Positions 1 through 7,318 are shown, numbered from the stretch's first letter. The stretch: DNA of 18,742 nt from Actinobacteria bacterium UBA4426 (GCA_002390705.1 DGQA01000019.1:1-18742), one strand, 5' to 3'. Translations and numbers: made by a program. Notes: generated from the letters alone by a model not told the origin.

Positions 1-150
1 ACGAGGCGTAAGGCCGCAACCACAAGGTTGCCTTACTTCGTTCACCTGCGCTGGTCGCCCACTGTGTGGAACTTTCTACCGGGACTTCTGACAAGAAGTA
101 CCGGTGACCTGCGGTCTTTGGTAGAGCACAAGGTACCGAGCCCGCGGCTG
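1..150 (-). promoter_or_regulatory. Ribosomal protein L10 (rplJ) leader, partial or abutting the left edge
   Basis: On the minus strand this stretch holds the motif AGACCGCAGGT (107-117), which matches the conserved L10/L12-binding signature of bacterial rplJ leaders as I remember it. It is followed by a stable hairpin (78-105, stem ACCGG/CCGGT plus ACTTCT/AGAAGT) and then a second one (8-36, stem GTAAGG/CCTTAC plus CAACC/GGTTG). Such leaders let the L10(L12)4 complex repress its own rplJL mRNA. The position fits: rplA lies upstream in the same orientation and rplJL normally follow, so rplJ is predicted just beyond base 1. The upstream boundary is approximate and I saw no convincing promoter. 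A covariance-model search would settle it. Confidence 0.65.
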
Positions 151-181
151 GCCCCATTCAGCGGGTGGCACCAGAGAAAAT

Positions 182-217
182 AATTGTGGGGCCGGCCCGA
201 AGGCAGACCCCACAATT
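182..217 (-). terminator. Rho-independent terminator of the liv-hydrolase operon
   Basis: A perfect 10-bp outer stem AATTGTGGGG/CCCCACAATT (182-191 with 208-217) encloses a GC-rich inner hairpin. On the minus strand it is followed by TTATTTTCT. It starts 24 bases after the stop codon of the secreted hydrolase, so it most likely ends the transcript of the livG-to-hydrolase operon and separates it from the rplJ leader. Confidence 0.85.
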
Positions 218-241
218 GTGGTGTAGCTATTTTTTCTTCAG

Positions 242-1969
242 TTACTTTGTTTTCGTTGGCTGTTTCAACGCGGCAGGCTGGAACAAGCGATCCTTGTTCA
301 CTCCTGGTGTTGAGTACAGGAACCGCTTAGCCGCCACGACTTTTTTAGCGGATTTAGCATTCACCATTTTGTTGAGAGCCACAACTGCCTTCAACGTTTG
401 CTCGGGCGTGTAGACGCAGTGACCCACACCTGAGTTGCCCAAGGCAGCAACCGAAAGTGCCGCACTGGGCGCTCTTGCCCCAGGTGCAAACTTGGTGTAT
501 CCATCGGCCGGTGGAATCGTGTAAAATTCGGCCGCCTTGAACATCCCACGCGTGTTCTTGTCTTGCTTCGCGTACGAGGCGGTCAACTTATTCATGTAGG
601 CACTCGTATTACCCGCAGGCGTGACAGTGTCGTAAGTTGTTGCGATCAGCAACGTGGGAACCTTATACGTACCCTTTGGCGCGGCTAAGCCCATCATGAT
701 AGCCATAGCTTTGGGGTTGCCTGGGAAGCGGGCAGTTTTGCTGCCTCGCGTCGAGTCCAATACCCCGAGCATCGTGTTGAGTGGATCAGCAATCACCGTC
801 GTAGCATTTAATGTGTCACCGAACTCCCCGCGCTGCTCAGGTGAAAGCAATTTGGAGTAACGAACGTTGACATTGTCGGTGACGTTAGCTGACTCATTGG
901 GTGGAATCTGGCCAATCTGACGCACCTTCATTTCCATCTCGTAGCGACCGAGAATTCCCAGAGCTGCTGCTGCGCCCACATTTTGCAACATCGCAACCGC
1001 GGTACTTCCCCCCGCCGAAGCCGGCTGGAACCCGCCGCCCAAAGCGGCGAGAGTGCCCAGCGATGCAAAGGCCGGATTCTGAGTCTGACCGTCATAGACG
1101 TTGCTCTTGGTGGGCAAACCAGCCATCAACCCGGCGAGCAAGTTTGCTTGGGCAAATGGGTAGCCTGCGGGAGTTACTGGATTTGTAGCAGCCCCACCGA
1201 GGAGTGTTACTACAGTTGCCAGATCACCCAGTGCTTCGGAATAACCGACGGGGCCAGCTGTGTAATTAGCGACCTTTAAATTTGGTGCGATCAGTGTTTT
1301 CCACGTCTGCAAAACCGTCATTGCCGTTTCAAATGCCTCCATCGGACCAGCCGTTCCACAGGAAGCCAACACGCCTGCGACCTTGCCCGGGTTGTCTTCG
1401 GCGATTGTTTCACTGACCAAAGCACCGAGTGAATTACCCCAGACCATGACCTTCTTCTTGCCGGCTATTGCACCGGAGTTGATGTAACTAATCAGTTTTT
1501 CACCGGCCTCTACCCCTTCATTGGCCGCCCAGCCTTGGCGGGCACCACCCGAGCCCGCTAGCGCATAACCCTGAGCAAGTAGATTCGCAGCGACAACTGG
1601 AGTTGGAGCGATATCTGGTTCGTTCGAGGCTTGGTACGCCACACTTGAGCCAAATGAGGGCGCAAATGCTGGGTAACTAATCGGCTTGTACGCGCCCGTG
1701 TTCAATCCCAATGGAACAGCTAAAGCTGCTGGAATTGGGGTCGAAACCCGGTAGCCGTGTGAGTACACGAGAACCGTGCCGTTGAATTTCTCCGGCATTT
1801 GGATCTTGAAAGGTGCATCTCCGAGGGACCCCGACAGGGCCCCCTCGCAGACTGTGCCCAGCGCGCAGGCTTCTGCTGCGTTTGCAGCGGTAACAACTGG
1901 AGCACCAATGGTGATCAGGCTTGCTGCCGCTACTGCCGCGACTCCGCGGCGCATAAATGTGATTTTCAT
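242..1969 (-). CDS. Secreted alpha/beta hydrolase (esterase/peptidase-like, substrate unknown)
   Basis: Exported serine hydrolase. An earlier in-frame ATG at 1984 would give 580 residues, but the ATG at 1969 has AAAGGA five bases upstream and the first ATG has no ribosome binding site, so I prefer 575 residues. In the 580-residue numbering a Sec signal peptide ends near VTAANAAEA (about 31-39), a possible oxyanion segment YSHGY lies at 74-78, the nucleophile elbow GNSLG has Ser185, and the likely triad partners are Asp452 (in TTYDTVTP) and His522 (in GVGHCVYT). The long span between Ser and Asp suggests a large lid domain. The basic C-terminal tail resembles that of the neighbouring binding protein. 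It begins 29 bases after that gene's stop and is the last gene before the terminator. It may release a ligand for the transporter, which is inference. The exact substrate cannot be read from sequence. Confidence 0.85.
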   Translation of the reverse strand: MKITFMRRGVAAVAAASLITIGAPVVTAANAAEACALGTVCEGALSGSLGDAPFKIQMPEKFNGTVLVYSHGYRVSTPIPAALAVPLGLNTGAYKPISYPAFAPSFGSSVAYQASNEPDIAPTPVVAANLLAQGYALAGSGGARQGWAANEGVEAGEKLISYINSGAIAGKKKVMVWGNSLGALVSETIAEDNPGKVAGVLASCGTAGPMEAFETAMTVLQTWKTLIAPNLKVANYTAGPVGYSEALGDLATVVTLLGGAATNPVTPAGYPFAQANLLAGLMAGLPTKSNVYDGQTQNPAFASLGTLAALGGGFQPASAGGSTAVAMLQNVGAAAALGILGRYEMEMKVRQIGQIPPNESANVTDNVNVRYSKLLSPEQRGEFGDTLNATTVIADPLNTMLGVLDSTRGSKTARFPGNPKAMAIMMGLAAPKGTYKVPTLLIATTYDTVTPAGNTSAYMNKLTASYAKQDKNTRGMFKAAEFYTIPPADGYTKFAPGARAPSAALSVAALGNSGVGHCVYTPEQTLKAVVALNKMVNAKSAKKVVAAKRFLYSTPGVNKDRLFQPAALKQPTKTK

Positions 1970-1998
1970 AATTATCCTTTTCATTTAAGTAGGCGTGC

Positions 1999-3273
1999 TT
2001 ACGGCAGCAATTTCTTGGTGGGAGCTGCGGGACGGAAAGTGGCTTGTTTGGCTTTACCCGACTTCGAACTCGTTGCCAACATCACGTACTTCGTCAAGCG
2101 CTCAACGTCACTGTTGGCGTTGTACTGGCCCATGTAGTAGCCGGTAAGTCCTTGATGCGACTTGCTATTTATGACCATCGGGACAACCGCGGCTGAACGA
2201 AAGTCTCTCGCATTCGTCTCAAGTGCCTTCACAAGACCCTTACGTGTCAAGTTCTTTCCAGCAGCCTTGAGTGCCTGCGACAACACGTACGCCGTATTGA
2301 TGCCGAAGTAGGTGTAGAAGTTCCACTCTAAACCGGCTCGCTTAGCAATTACCTTCATTTGGCTGACGTAAGCATTCTTGGAATTCTGTGCGGGTACCAG
2401 GAAACTTGGCACATACGCGCCCTTCAGCAGTGGTCCTGTCGCGGCACCAAGGGAACCCTTCAATACTGATGGATCCGAACCTACTGAAGTAATCATCCAC
2501 GTGGGAGCAAAACCCAACTTAGCTGAGGTACCCAGCAACTGAGCCGTCGCTGATGTCACACCAAAGACCACAACGAGTTCACAGCCAGCCGACTTCAGCT
2601 TCGAGACCTGGGCCGAGAATGGCGCAACCTGTTGCCCTGAGAAGTAAGAAGTGGTGGTCACGAATTTCGTCCCAGCGGCCTTAAAGCCAACCTTGGCATT
2701 TTCGCCAAATTCGCCATCTTGGTAGAACAGGCACTTCTTCTTGCCCTTAAGAGCCTTGTCTTTTGCCATGTAGTAGCCCATGACTTTAGACTCAACCACA
2801 TAAGAAGGGATTGCCGGGAATGTCATGGGGTACCTCTTGGGGTTATCAAAACTTGCACCGCCGGTGTTGACAAACAGGTCTGGAATACCCCGACGGTTCA
2901 AGTCCTGGACCACCGCGGAGTGGGTCGGTGTTCCTAGAGCTCCGAACATTGCAAAGATCTTGTCGCGCAAAATCAACTGAGTGGTGCCCTTTTTGGCCAG
3001 CGCGGGGTTGTATTGGTCATCAAACACTCTCAAATCAATTTTGCGACCATTGATGCCACCATTGGCATTGACGTAATCGAAGTAAGCCTGTGCGGCAGCC
3101 GGGACGTCTTTGTATCCAGGCGCGGCGGGGCCGGTCAAGGCCGTGGTTGTGCCGATTACGATCTTGTTGCTGGTGACACCTGGTTCGGCCGCCTGAGCGG
3201 GAACTGCGGTGGCCAATGCCAATGCCGCAGCCGTACCAAGTGCAACCGTTCCGGTTGCAAATTTGAATTTCAC
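1999..3273 (-). CDS. livK: Branched-chain amino acid/amide-type ABC transporter substrate-binding protein
   Basis: Periplasmic-binding-protein type 1 (LivK/Peripla_BP_6) receptor that would deliver ligand to LivHM. I chose the GTG at 3273 (424 residues) because GGAGGA sits seven bases upstream; a TTG at 3288 would start inside that ribosome binding site. A signal peptide with the end AVPAQA-AEPG precedes the domain start TSNKIVIGTTTALTG, and the segment NGGINGRKIDLRVFDDQYNP is typical of the family. There is no lipobox cysteine, so it should be cleaved by signal peptidase I and not lipid-anchored, which is unusual for a monoderm. The mature protein is strongly basic: my hand count is about 48 Lys/Arg against 22 Asp/Glu. 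The C-terminus is a Lys-rich tail. Ligand type (Leu/Ile/Val, amide or other small acid) is not decidable here. Confidence 0.9.
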   Translation of the reverse strand: MKFKFATGTVALGTAAALALATAVPAQAAEPGVTSNKIVIGTTTALTGPAAPGYKDVPAAAQAYFDYVNANGGINGRKIDLRVFDDQYNPALAKKGTTQLILRDKIFAMFGALGTPTHSAVVQDLNRRGIPDLFVNTGGASFDNPKRYPMTFPAIPSYVVESKVMGYYMAKDKALKGKKKCLFYQDGEFGENAKVGFKAAGTKFVTTTSYFSGQQVAPFSAQVSKLKSAGCELVVVFGVTSATAQLLGTSAKLGFAPTWMITSVGSDPSVLKGSLGAATGPLLKGAYVPSFLVPAQNSKNAYVSQMKVIAKRAGLEWNFYTYFGINTAYVLSQALKAAGKNLTRKGLVKALETNARDFRSAAVVPMVINSKSHQGLTGYYMGQYNANSDVERLTKYVMLATSSKSGKAKQATFRPAAPTKKLLP

Positions 3274-3290
3274 GTATGACTCCTCCAAAA

Positions 3291-3304
3291 TAGGGCGCGC
3301 CCTA
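3291..3304. promoter_or_regulatory. Perfect 14-bp palindrome upstream of the binding-protein gene (possible operator)
   Basis: TAGGGCGCGCCCTA is a perfect dyad lying five bases upstream of the GGAGGA ribosome binding site of the binding-protein gene. It has no loop, so it suits a dimeric DNA-binding protein better than a hairpin, although a hairpin here would affect translation. It lies in the 184-base gap (3274-3457) between livM and the binding-protein gene, the largest gap in the operon. The rest of the gap holds a short inverted repeat at 3422-3437 and no convincing sigma-70 promoter. The function is inferred only. Confidence 0.3.
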
Positions 3305-3457
3305 AATCATCCACCCTACAGATGGACATCTAGATAACGCCGAGTCCCAAGAGGCTAACCGTGGATTTGCCCGGTGGCAAGCCATATCAACTATTTGTTG
3401 TCGTCTCGTCACGGCAATTGTGCTTGCAAGAGCAAGCTCTCAAGGTGTCTCAGTGCG

Positions 3458-4945
3458 TCAGCTTAGGGGTGAGCGGGTTTTCCCACGGCCTTTATCTATC
3501 CAGGCGCGAACCGTTCCGGTGAGACCGCCAGGGGCCGCGAGCACCACCGCAACCACGAGCAGCCCATACAACAAATTAGGGGCATTATTCGTAATTTGTT
3601 CGGGCCAGCCGCGGTCCCCGGACAGGCCATCAACCAACTCTGGGAGCCATACGAGAAGGAGCGCACCCAAGATGGCTCCGAGCAGAGAGGAACGGCCCCC
3701 CAGAACAATTCCGACCAGGAGCGAGAGAGACAGACCCAGACCAAAGGCCCCCGGCGCGACAAGAGTAAGAATTTGGGCAAGTACAGCACCCGCCAGCGCA
3801 GCAAACAGGGAACTCACTATAAACGCCGAAATTTTGGATCCAGATGGTGAGATACCGACAACTGCAGCTGCCACGGGATCGTCACGCACCGCTTTCCACA
3901 CGCGTCCTTGGCGCCCACGAACTAGGTTGAGTGCGGCAAAGGCAACCAGGCAGGCCACTGCGATCGCCATGGATGCCTGCCACCGCTCAATGATGAACCC
4001 CGAATCAAATGCGTCTGTGATCCCGGTTAGGTCCACAGCCGGGTCTGTCCCCAAATCGGTGCCCACACCAACATCAAGGTCGGCCTCTAGGTCGGTGCCC
4101 AGGTCACCCCCATCGATCCCCAGGTCCGTTCCGGTGCCAAAGTCTTCATCGGTGAGTAAATCACCATCCGTCAGCTGATCACCCACCCCAAAGTCCTCTT
4201 CGGTGAGTAAATCATCATCCGTCAGCTGATCACCGACCCCAAAATCCTCTTCAGTGAGCAAATCATCATCCGTCAGTAAATCCTCCGGAGCAAGGTCAGC
4301 ATCGAGGTCAGCTCCTTGCTCAAATTCAGAAAGGTCAAGTTCGGCGTACTGGTCTTCCTCGACCGCGGAATTGGGGTCAACGGTGCCATCAGAGCTTGAA
4401 TCTGAGCTTGAGCCCAAGGCCGAATCTAGGGCCGCATAGCCGCCTGCCGGGTAGGGGACGCTCAACATCAAGCCGTTTTCGCCACCCAGCAGCTCCGGGA
4501 ACCGATTAGTGATCGCGGGAACGCCAACTGCAAGCCCCAGAGTCAAACCTGCCAGATAAGGCCCACGCAAACGCGCGGCGAGTCCACCGATTATTCCACC
4601 AATGAGGATGCCGCCGAGACCCGCAAAAGCCATAGACCACACGGCATTCCACTGCCAACCGATAATGGGAACGGTCTGCCAATTCATGGAAGTGAGCGCG
4701 AATACGTAGCCACCCACTGCCATCAGTGCACCATTGCCTAAGGACACCTGACCCGAAAGTCCTACCAAGATGGTCATACCGAACATTGCTGTTGCATACA
4801 TGGCAACTAAGGCAAGATATGAACTGTAAAGCGGATCAATGTTGTTGTTAAGTACCAGTAAAAGCAGCCACACAATACCTACAATTACTGCATGCCAAAT
4901 GATTCGATTCCCGGGGAAGGTGCGCAAATTTTTCACGTTGTTCAC
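3458..4945 (-). CDS. livM: LivM-type ABC permease with a large acidic extracellular repeat insertion
   Basis: Inner-membrane permease of the branched-chain amino acid transporter, pairing with LivH. The GTG start overlaps the livH stop (GTGA), with GAGCGAGG upstream. Length is 495 residues, where typical members have about 300-430. Family landmarks are present: SGQVSLGNGALMAVGGY (64-80), LGGENGL (153-159), and the cytoplasmic EAA-type loop GRQGRVWKAVRDDPVAAAVVGIS (344-366, split here for reading) that contacts the ATPases. Between the conserved GGENGL loop and the helix before the EAA loop, about residues 171-320 form an insertion with about 48 Asp/Glu and no Lys/Arg, including three 17-residue repeats (224-274). 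The following helix ends in the cytoplasmic EAA loop, so the insertion should face outside. It is in frame and without stops, so the gene looks functional. Confidence 0.92.
   Translation of the reverse strand: MNNVKNLRTFPGNRIIWHAVIVGIVWLLLLVLNNNIDPLYSSYLALVAMYATAMFGMTILVGLSGQVSLGNGALMAVGGYVFALTSMNWQTVPIIGWQWNAVWSMAFAGLGGILIGGIIGGLAARLRGPYLAGLTLGLAVGVPAITNRFPELLGGENGLMLSVPYPAGGYAALDSALGSSSDSSSDGTVDPNSAVEEDQYAELDLSEFEQGADLDADLAPEDLLTDDDLLTEEDFGVGDQLTDDDLLTEEDFGVGDQLTDGDLLTDEDFGTGTDLGIDGGDLGTDLEADLDVGVGTDLGTDPAVDLTGITDAFDSGFIIERWQASMAIAVACLVAFAALNLVRGRQGRVWKAVRDDPVAAAVVGISPSGSKISAFIVSSLFAALAGAVLAQILTLVAPGAFGLGLSLSLLVGIVLGGRSSLLGAILGALLLVWLPELVDGLSGDRGWPEQITNNAPNLLYGLLVVAVVLAAPGGLTGTVRAWIDKGRGKTRSPLS
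4124..4276 (-). repeat. Three in-frame 51-bp tandem repeats within livM (17-residue acidic unit)
   Basis: Three consecutive copies with a 51-bp period encode LTDDDLLTEEDFGVGDQ, the same again, and the variant LTDGDLLTDEDFGTGTD (LivM residues 224-240, 241-257, 258-274). Markers on the plus strand such as GGTGAGTAA recur at 4151 and 4202, with the variant AGTGAGCAA at 4253. Copies 1 and 2 are identical in protein and differ at a few third positions, so they are selected or recently duplicated. More degenerate GTDLG-type units follow to about residue 306. The unit length is a multiple of three, so copy-number change would keep the reading frame. Confidence 0.9.
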
Positions 4946-5820
4946 ACGGACCTCGCTCCGTGGTGGCCAAAGACCCCATCAGGTTTAAGCAAAAGATTCA
5001 GCGCAAGCAGCACCAGGGCGACGATGGGCGCATTACCGGAGTCGCTATAACCGGAAACCAGAGAAATAACCAGCCCAGTACCGATACCGAATGTCACTGC
5101 CCCGATCAGCGAATCGAGCCCGCCAATCACGGCGGCCGTAAACGCAAACACCAACAAAATGTCAAAACTATTGGGAGAAATAGTTGATGCGGGGGCAATG
5201 AGTACTCCACCGATTGCACCAGTTGCACCAGCGATCGCCCATCCGCTGATCAGCATCCGATTCACGCGAACGCCAGAAAGCCTGGCGACTTCCGGGTTAA
5301 AAGCTGACGCCCGCATGGAAAGACCAAGGGAAGTCTTGGTGAAAAGAAGAGTAAGGCCGATGACCAGTGCAGCGGTTGCGCTCAGTACCAAGATGTCATA
5401 AGGCGAAATTGGCCAAATCCTGCCAGCAAACTCCAGGCCCGCGTTGTCAACTGGCGGAATGAAGCCTCGTGGGTCACCACCCCAGATCATGCCGGCGCCG
5501 GCCTGCAATGCGATCAGCACTCCGAAAGTGGCAATGATGGCGCCCGTTGAATCGCTGTTCTTCACTGGCCGAATTACCAGAAAGAACACAATTACCCCAA
5601 GTATTGCGCCAGCACCAATGGCAACGAGTAGCGCCAATACCCAGTTTCCGGTTGATTGCTGGATCGTGAGCGCAACGTAGGTCGTAAACATGGCCTGACC
5701 CACTTGTGCAAAGTTGACCATGCGAGTTGAGCGCCACACCAGAACAAGTGCAAGGGCCATAAGTGCAATTACCGCGCCGTTACTGAACCCCCCAAGAAGG
5801 TAGTCAATGAAATTAGTCAT
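4942..5820 (-). CDS. livH: LivH-type branched-chain amino acid ABC permease
   Basis: Membrane permease that forms the translocation pore with LivM. At 292 residues it has the usual family length. The N-terminal helix FIDYLLGGFSNGAVIALMAL is followed by the family segment MVNFAQVGQAMF. The cytoplasmic coupling loop reads TSLGLSMRASAFNPEVARLSGV (about 161-182), and the motif VIGGLDSLIGA lies near residue 235-245. Several hydrophobic helices cover the rest. It begins three bases after the livF stop and overlaps livM by four bases, so translation of livF, livH and livM is probably coupled. Unlike LivM it has no insertion and looks ordinary. Confidence 0.93.
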   Translation of the reverse strand: MTNFIDYLLGGFSNGAVIALMALALVLVWRSTRMVNFAQVGQAMFTTYVALTIQQSTGNWVLALLVAIGAGAILGVIVFFLVIRPVKNSDSTGAIIATFGVLIALQAGAGMIWGGDPRGFIPPVDNAGLEFAGRIWPISPYDILVLSATAALVIGLTLLFTKTSLGLSMRASAFNPEVARLSGVRVNRMLISGWAIAGATGAIGGVLIAPASTISPNSFDILLVFAFTAAVIGGLDSLIGAVTFGIGTGLVISLVSGYSDSGNAPIVALVLLALNLLLKPDGVFGHHGARSV

Positions 5821-5823
5821 GAC

Positions 5824-6528
5824 TCAATACCCCAGATATGCATGTCGAAGTTCCTCATCGGAAGAGATCTCGTGAGCGGGCCCTGATTTAACGACCTCGC
5901 CCAGGTTAAGCACCACACCTGTGGTTGCCACCCGCAGTGCCGTTACCGCATTTTGTTCAACCAAGAGCACTGCCAAATTGGTCTCTTTGGCAAGCCGGCT
6001 TACTAATTCAAGGATCTGGGTCACGATCAGTGGCGCCAGACCCAATGACGGTTCATCGAGTAACAGGCACTTCGGGTCAGACATAAGGGCCCGCCCGATT
6101 GCCAGCTGCTGCCGCTCTCCACCGCTCAGTGTGTCTGCACGCATACTTGCTCGCTCGCCAAGGATGGGGAACAAATCAAAGACAAGATTTTTCGATGCCC
6201 CTCGGTCAGACTTTTCCCGCCACAGTCCACCGAGCCTAAGATTTTCTTCAACCGTGAGTTCGGGGATGGTAGACCGACCTTCCGGCACTAGGGCGAGTCC
6301 ATTGCGGACGATGTCTTCGGGCTTATTGCCGGCAATCGACCGGCCGTCGAAAAGAACCTGGCCCGATTGCGGTGTCACCAATCCGGCGAGGGCTCGCATC
6401 AGGGTTGACTTCCCGGCGCCATTAGCACCGATAACCGCGGTGACTTCACCGCGAGGAACCGTCAGGTTCATTCCGCTCAGCGCTTTAACTGCCCCGAAGG
6501 AGACGCACAGGTCAACTGTTTCCAACAT
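5824..6528 (-). CDS. livF: LivF-type ATP-binding protein
   Basis: One of the two ATPases of the Liv transporter, acting on the cytoplasmic face. The frame is open further upstream, but the conserved N-terminus MLETVDLCVSFGAVKAL begins at the ATG at 6528, with GGAGG (acGGAGGGAGC) upstream. This gives 234 residues, the normal LivF size. Walker A is GANGAGKST (34-42), the signature is the canonical LSGGERQQ, Walker B is CLLLDEPSLGLAP, and the switch region is VEQN, as is usual for LivF in place of the His-loop. It overlaps the end of livG by 17 bases, and its ribosome binding site lies inside livG. Confidence 0.94.
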   Translation of the reverse strand: MLETVDLCVSFGAVKALSGMNLTVPRGEVTAVIGANGAGKSTLMRALAGLVTPQSGQVLFDGRSIAGNKPEDIVRNGLALVPEGRSTIPELTVEENLRLGGLWREKSDRGASKNLVFDLFPILGERASMRADTLSGGERQQLAIGRALMSDPKCLLLDEPSLGLAPLIVTQILELVSRLAKETNLAVLLVEQNAVTALRVATTGVVLNLGEVVKSGPAHEISSDEELRHAYLGY

Positions 6529-7318
6529 CAGCGCTCCCTCCGTCCTCTCCGAGATAAGCAGCAAGTACTGCAGGGTTCGTGCGAACTTGTTCAGGTGTGC
6601 CGGAAGCGATGACCTTGCCTGCATCAAGAACCCAAATGAGGTCGCACACTTCCATGACCAGTTCCATGTGATGCTCGACAAGCAAAACCGTTCGCTCCGG
6701 CGTCCAGCTCCTGATCATCCGGCCAAGCTCGGCCATGTCAACTGCACTGATGCCACCTGCAGGTTCATCGAGGAGGAGAACTTTGGGGTTCGAGATCAAA
6801 CTGCGCGCAATCGCAACCCGCTTTTGAACGGGGTACGGCAATTCGCTCGGGTACCGATCTACGGAATCTGCAATTCCGAATTCGCCCATAATCTCCATTG
6901 CCTGCGCACGGAGTTTATTTTGCGCTGAGTCCGCCCATGGTGCACCCAATGAATCGGCAACAATTCCACTTTTCACCCCGGCCGACCCGCCAAGCATGAC
7001 ATTTTCCAATGCGGTGAGTGATTCGAAAAGTCCCACTCCTTGCAGTGTTCTCGAGATACCGAGTTTGGTCAGGTGATGGGTTTTGATGTGCTTCAGTTTT
7101 TTGCCATCAAATCTGATTATGCCTTCATCGGGCGTGAGGAAGCCACTCATCAGGTTAAACACTGTGGTCTTGCCGGCGCCATTAGGGCCGATCAGCCCGG
7201 TAACCGCGCCTTCGGGTACACCAATACTGACTTCATCGAGAATCTTGAGCCCGCTCAGCGTGATGCTGACGTTTTCAACTGCAAGCAATGGATGCGTTAA
7301 TGGCAGAACGTACTTCAC
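6512..7318 (-). CDS. livG: LivG-type ATP-binding protein with a divergent signature motif
   Basis: Second ATPase of the Liv transporter and first gene of the operon; 268 residues. The GTG at 7318 begins VKYVLPLTHPLLAVENVS. The only ribosome-binding-like sequence, AGAAAGGA, is 12 bases upstream, so initiation may be inefficient. Walker A is GPNGAGKTT (44-52), the Q-loop is TLQGVGLFESLT (91-102), Walker B is VLLLDEPAGG (180-189) and the His-loop is LLVEHHMEL (212-220). The ABC signature, normally LSYGQQ or LSGGQ-like, reads LPYPVQKR (160-167), so proline stands where the nucleotide-contacting glycine is expected. In a heterodimer one weakened site can be tolerated, and LivF keeps a canonical signature. 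Confidence 0.93.
   Translation of the reverse strand: MKYVLPLTHPLLAVENVSITLSGLKILDEVSIGVPEGAVTGLIGPNGAGKTTVFNLMSGFLTPDEGIIRFDGKKLKHIKTHHLTKLGISRTLQGVGLFESLTALENVMLGGSAGVKSGIVADSLGAPWADSAQNKLRAQAMEIMGEFGIADSVDRYPSELPYPVQKRVAIARSLISNPKVLLLDEPAGGISAVDMAELGRMIRSWTPERTVLLVEHHMELVMEVCDLIWVLDAGKVIASGTPEQVRTNPAVLAAYLGEDGGSADVGNS

Noticed and set aside
3422..3437. Inverted repeat GCTTGC-AAGA-GCAAGC between livM and the receptor gene as a terminator
   Set aside because: The stem is only six base pairs and no U-run follows on either strand. The operon probably continues through it.
3420..4178. Plus-strand open frame of 252 codons opposite livM, rich in Ser, Arg, Thr and Pro
   Set aside because: It lies antisense to livM and its C-terminal Ser/Lys/Val/Pro repeats are the reverse reading of the 51-bp acidic repeat. 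LivM has clear family motifs and operon overlaps, and this frame has neither.
4124..4276. The 51-bp repeats as a CRISPR array or mobile-element remnant
   Set aside because: The repeats are directly adjacent without spacers, stay in frame and encode a consistent acidic unit, so they are protein-coding tandem repeats.
6529..6681. N-terminal extension of LivF to an upstream start
   Set aside because: The extra 51 codons overlap livG in another frame and have no LivF similarity. The ATG at 6528 has a good ribosome binding site and gives the normal family length.
5921..6928. Plus-strand open frame of 335 codons opposite livF and livG
   Set aside because: It is antisense to two well-defined ATPases, has an Arg/Ser/Pro-rich composition without recognisable domains, and lacks a ribosome binding site or operon context.
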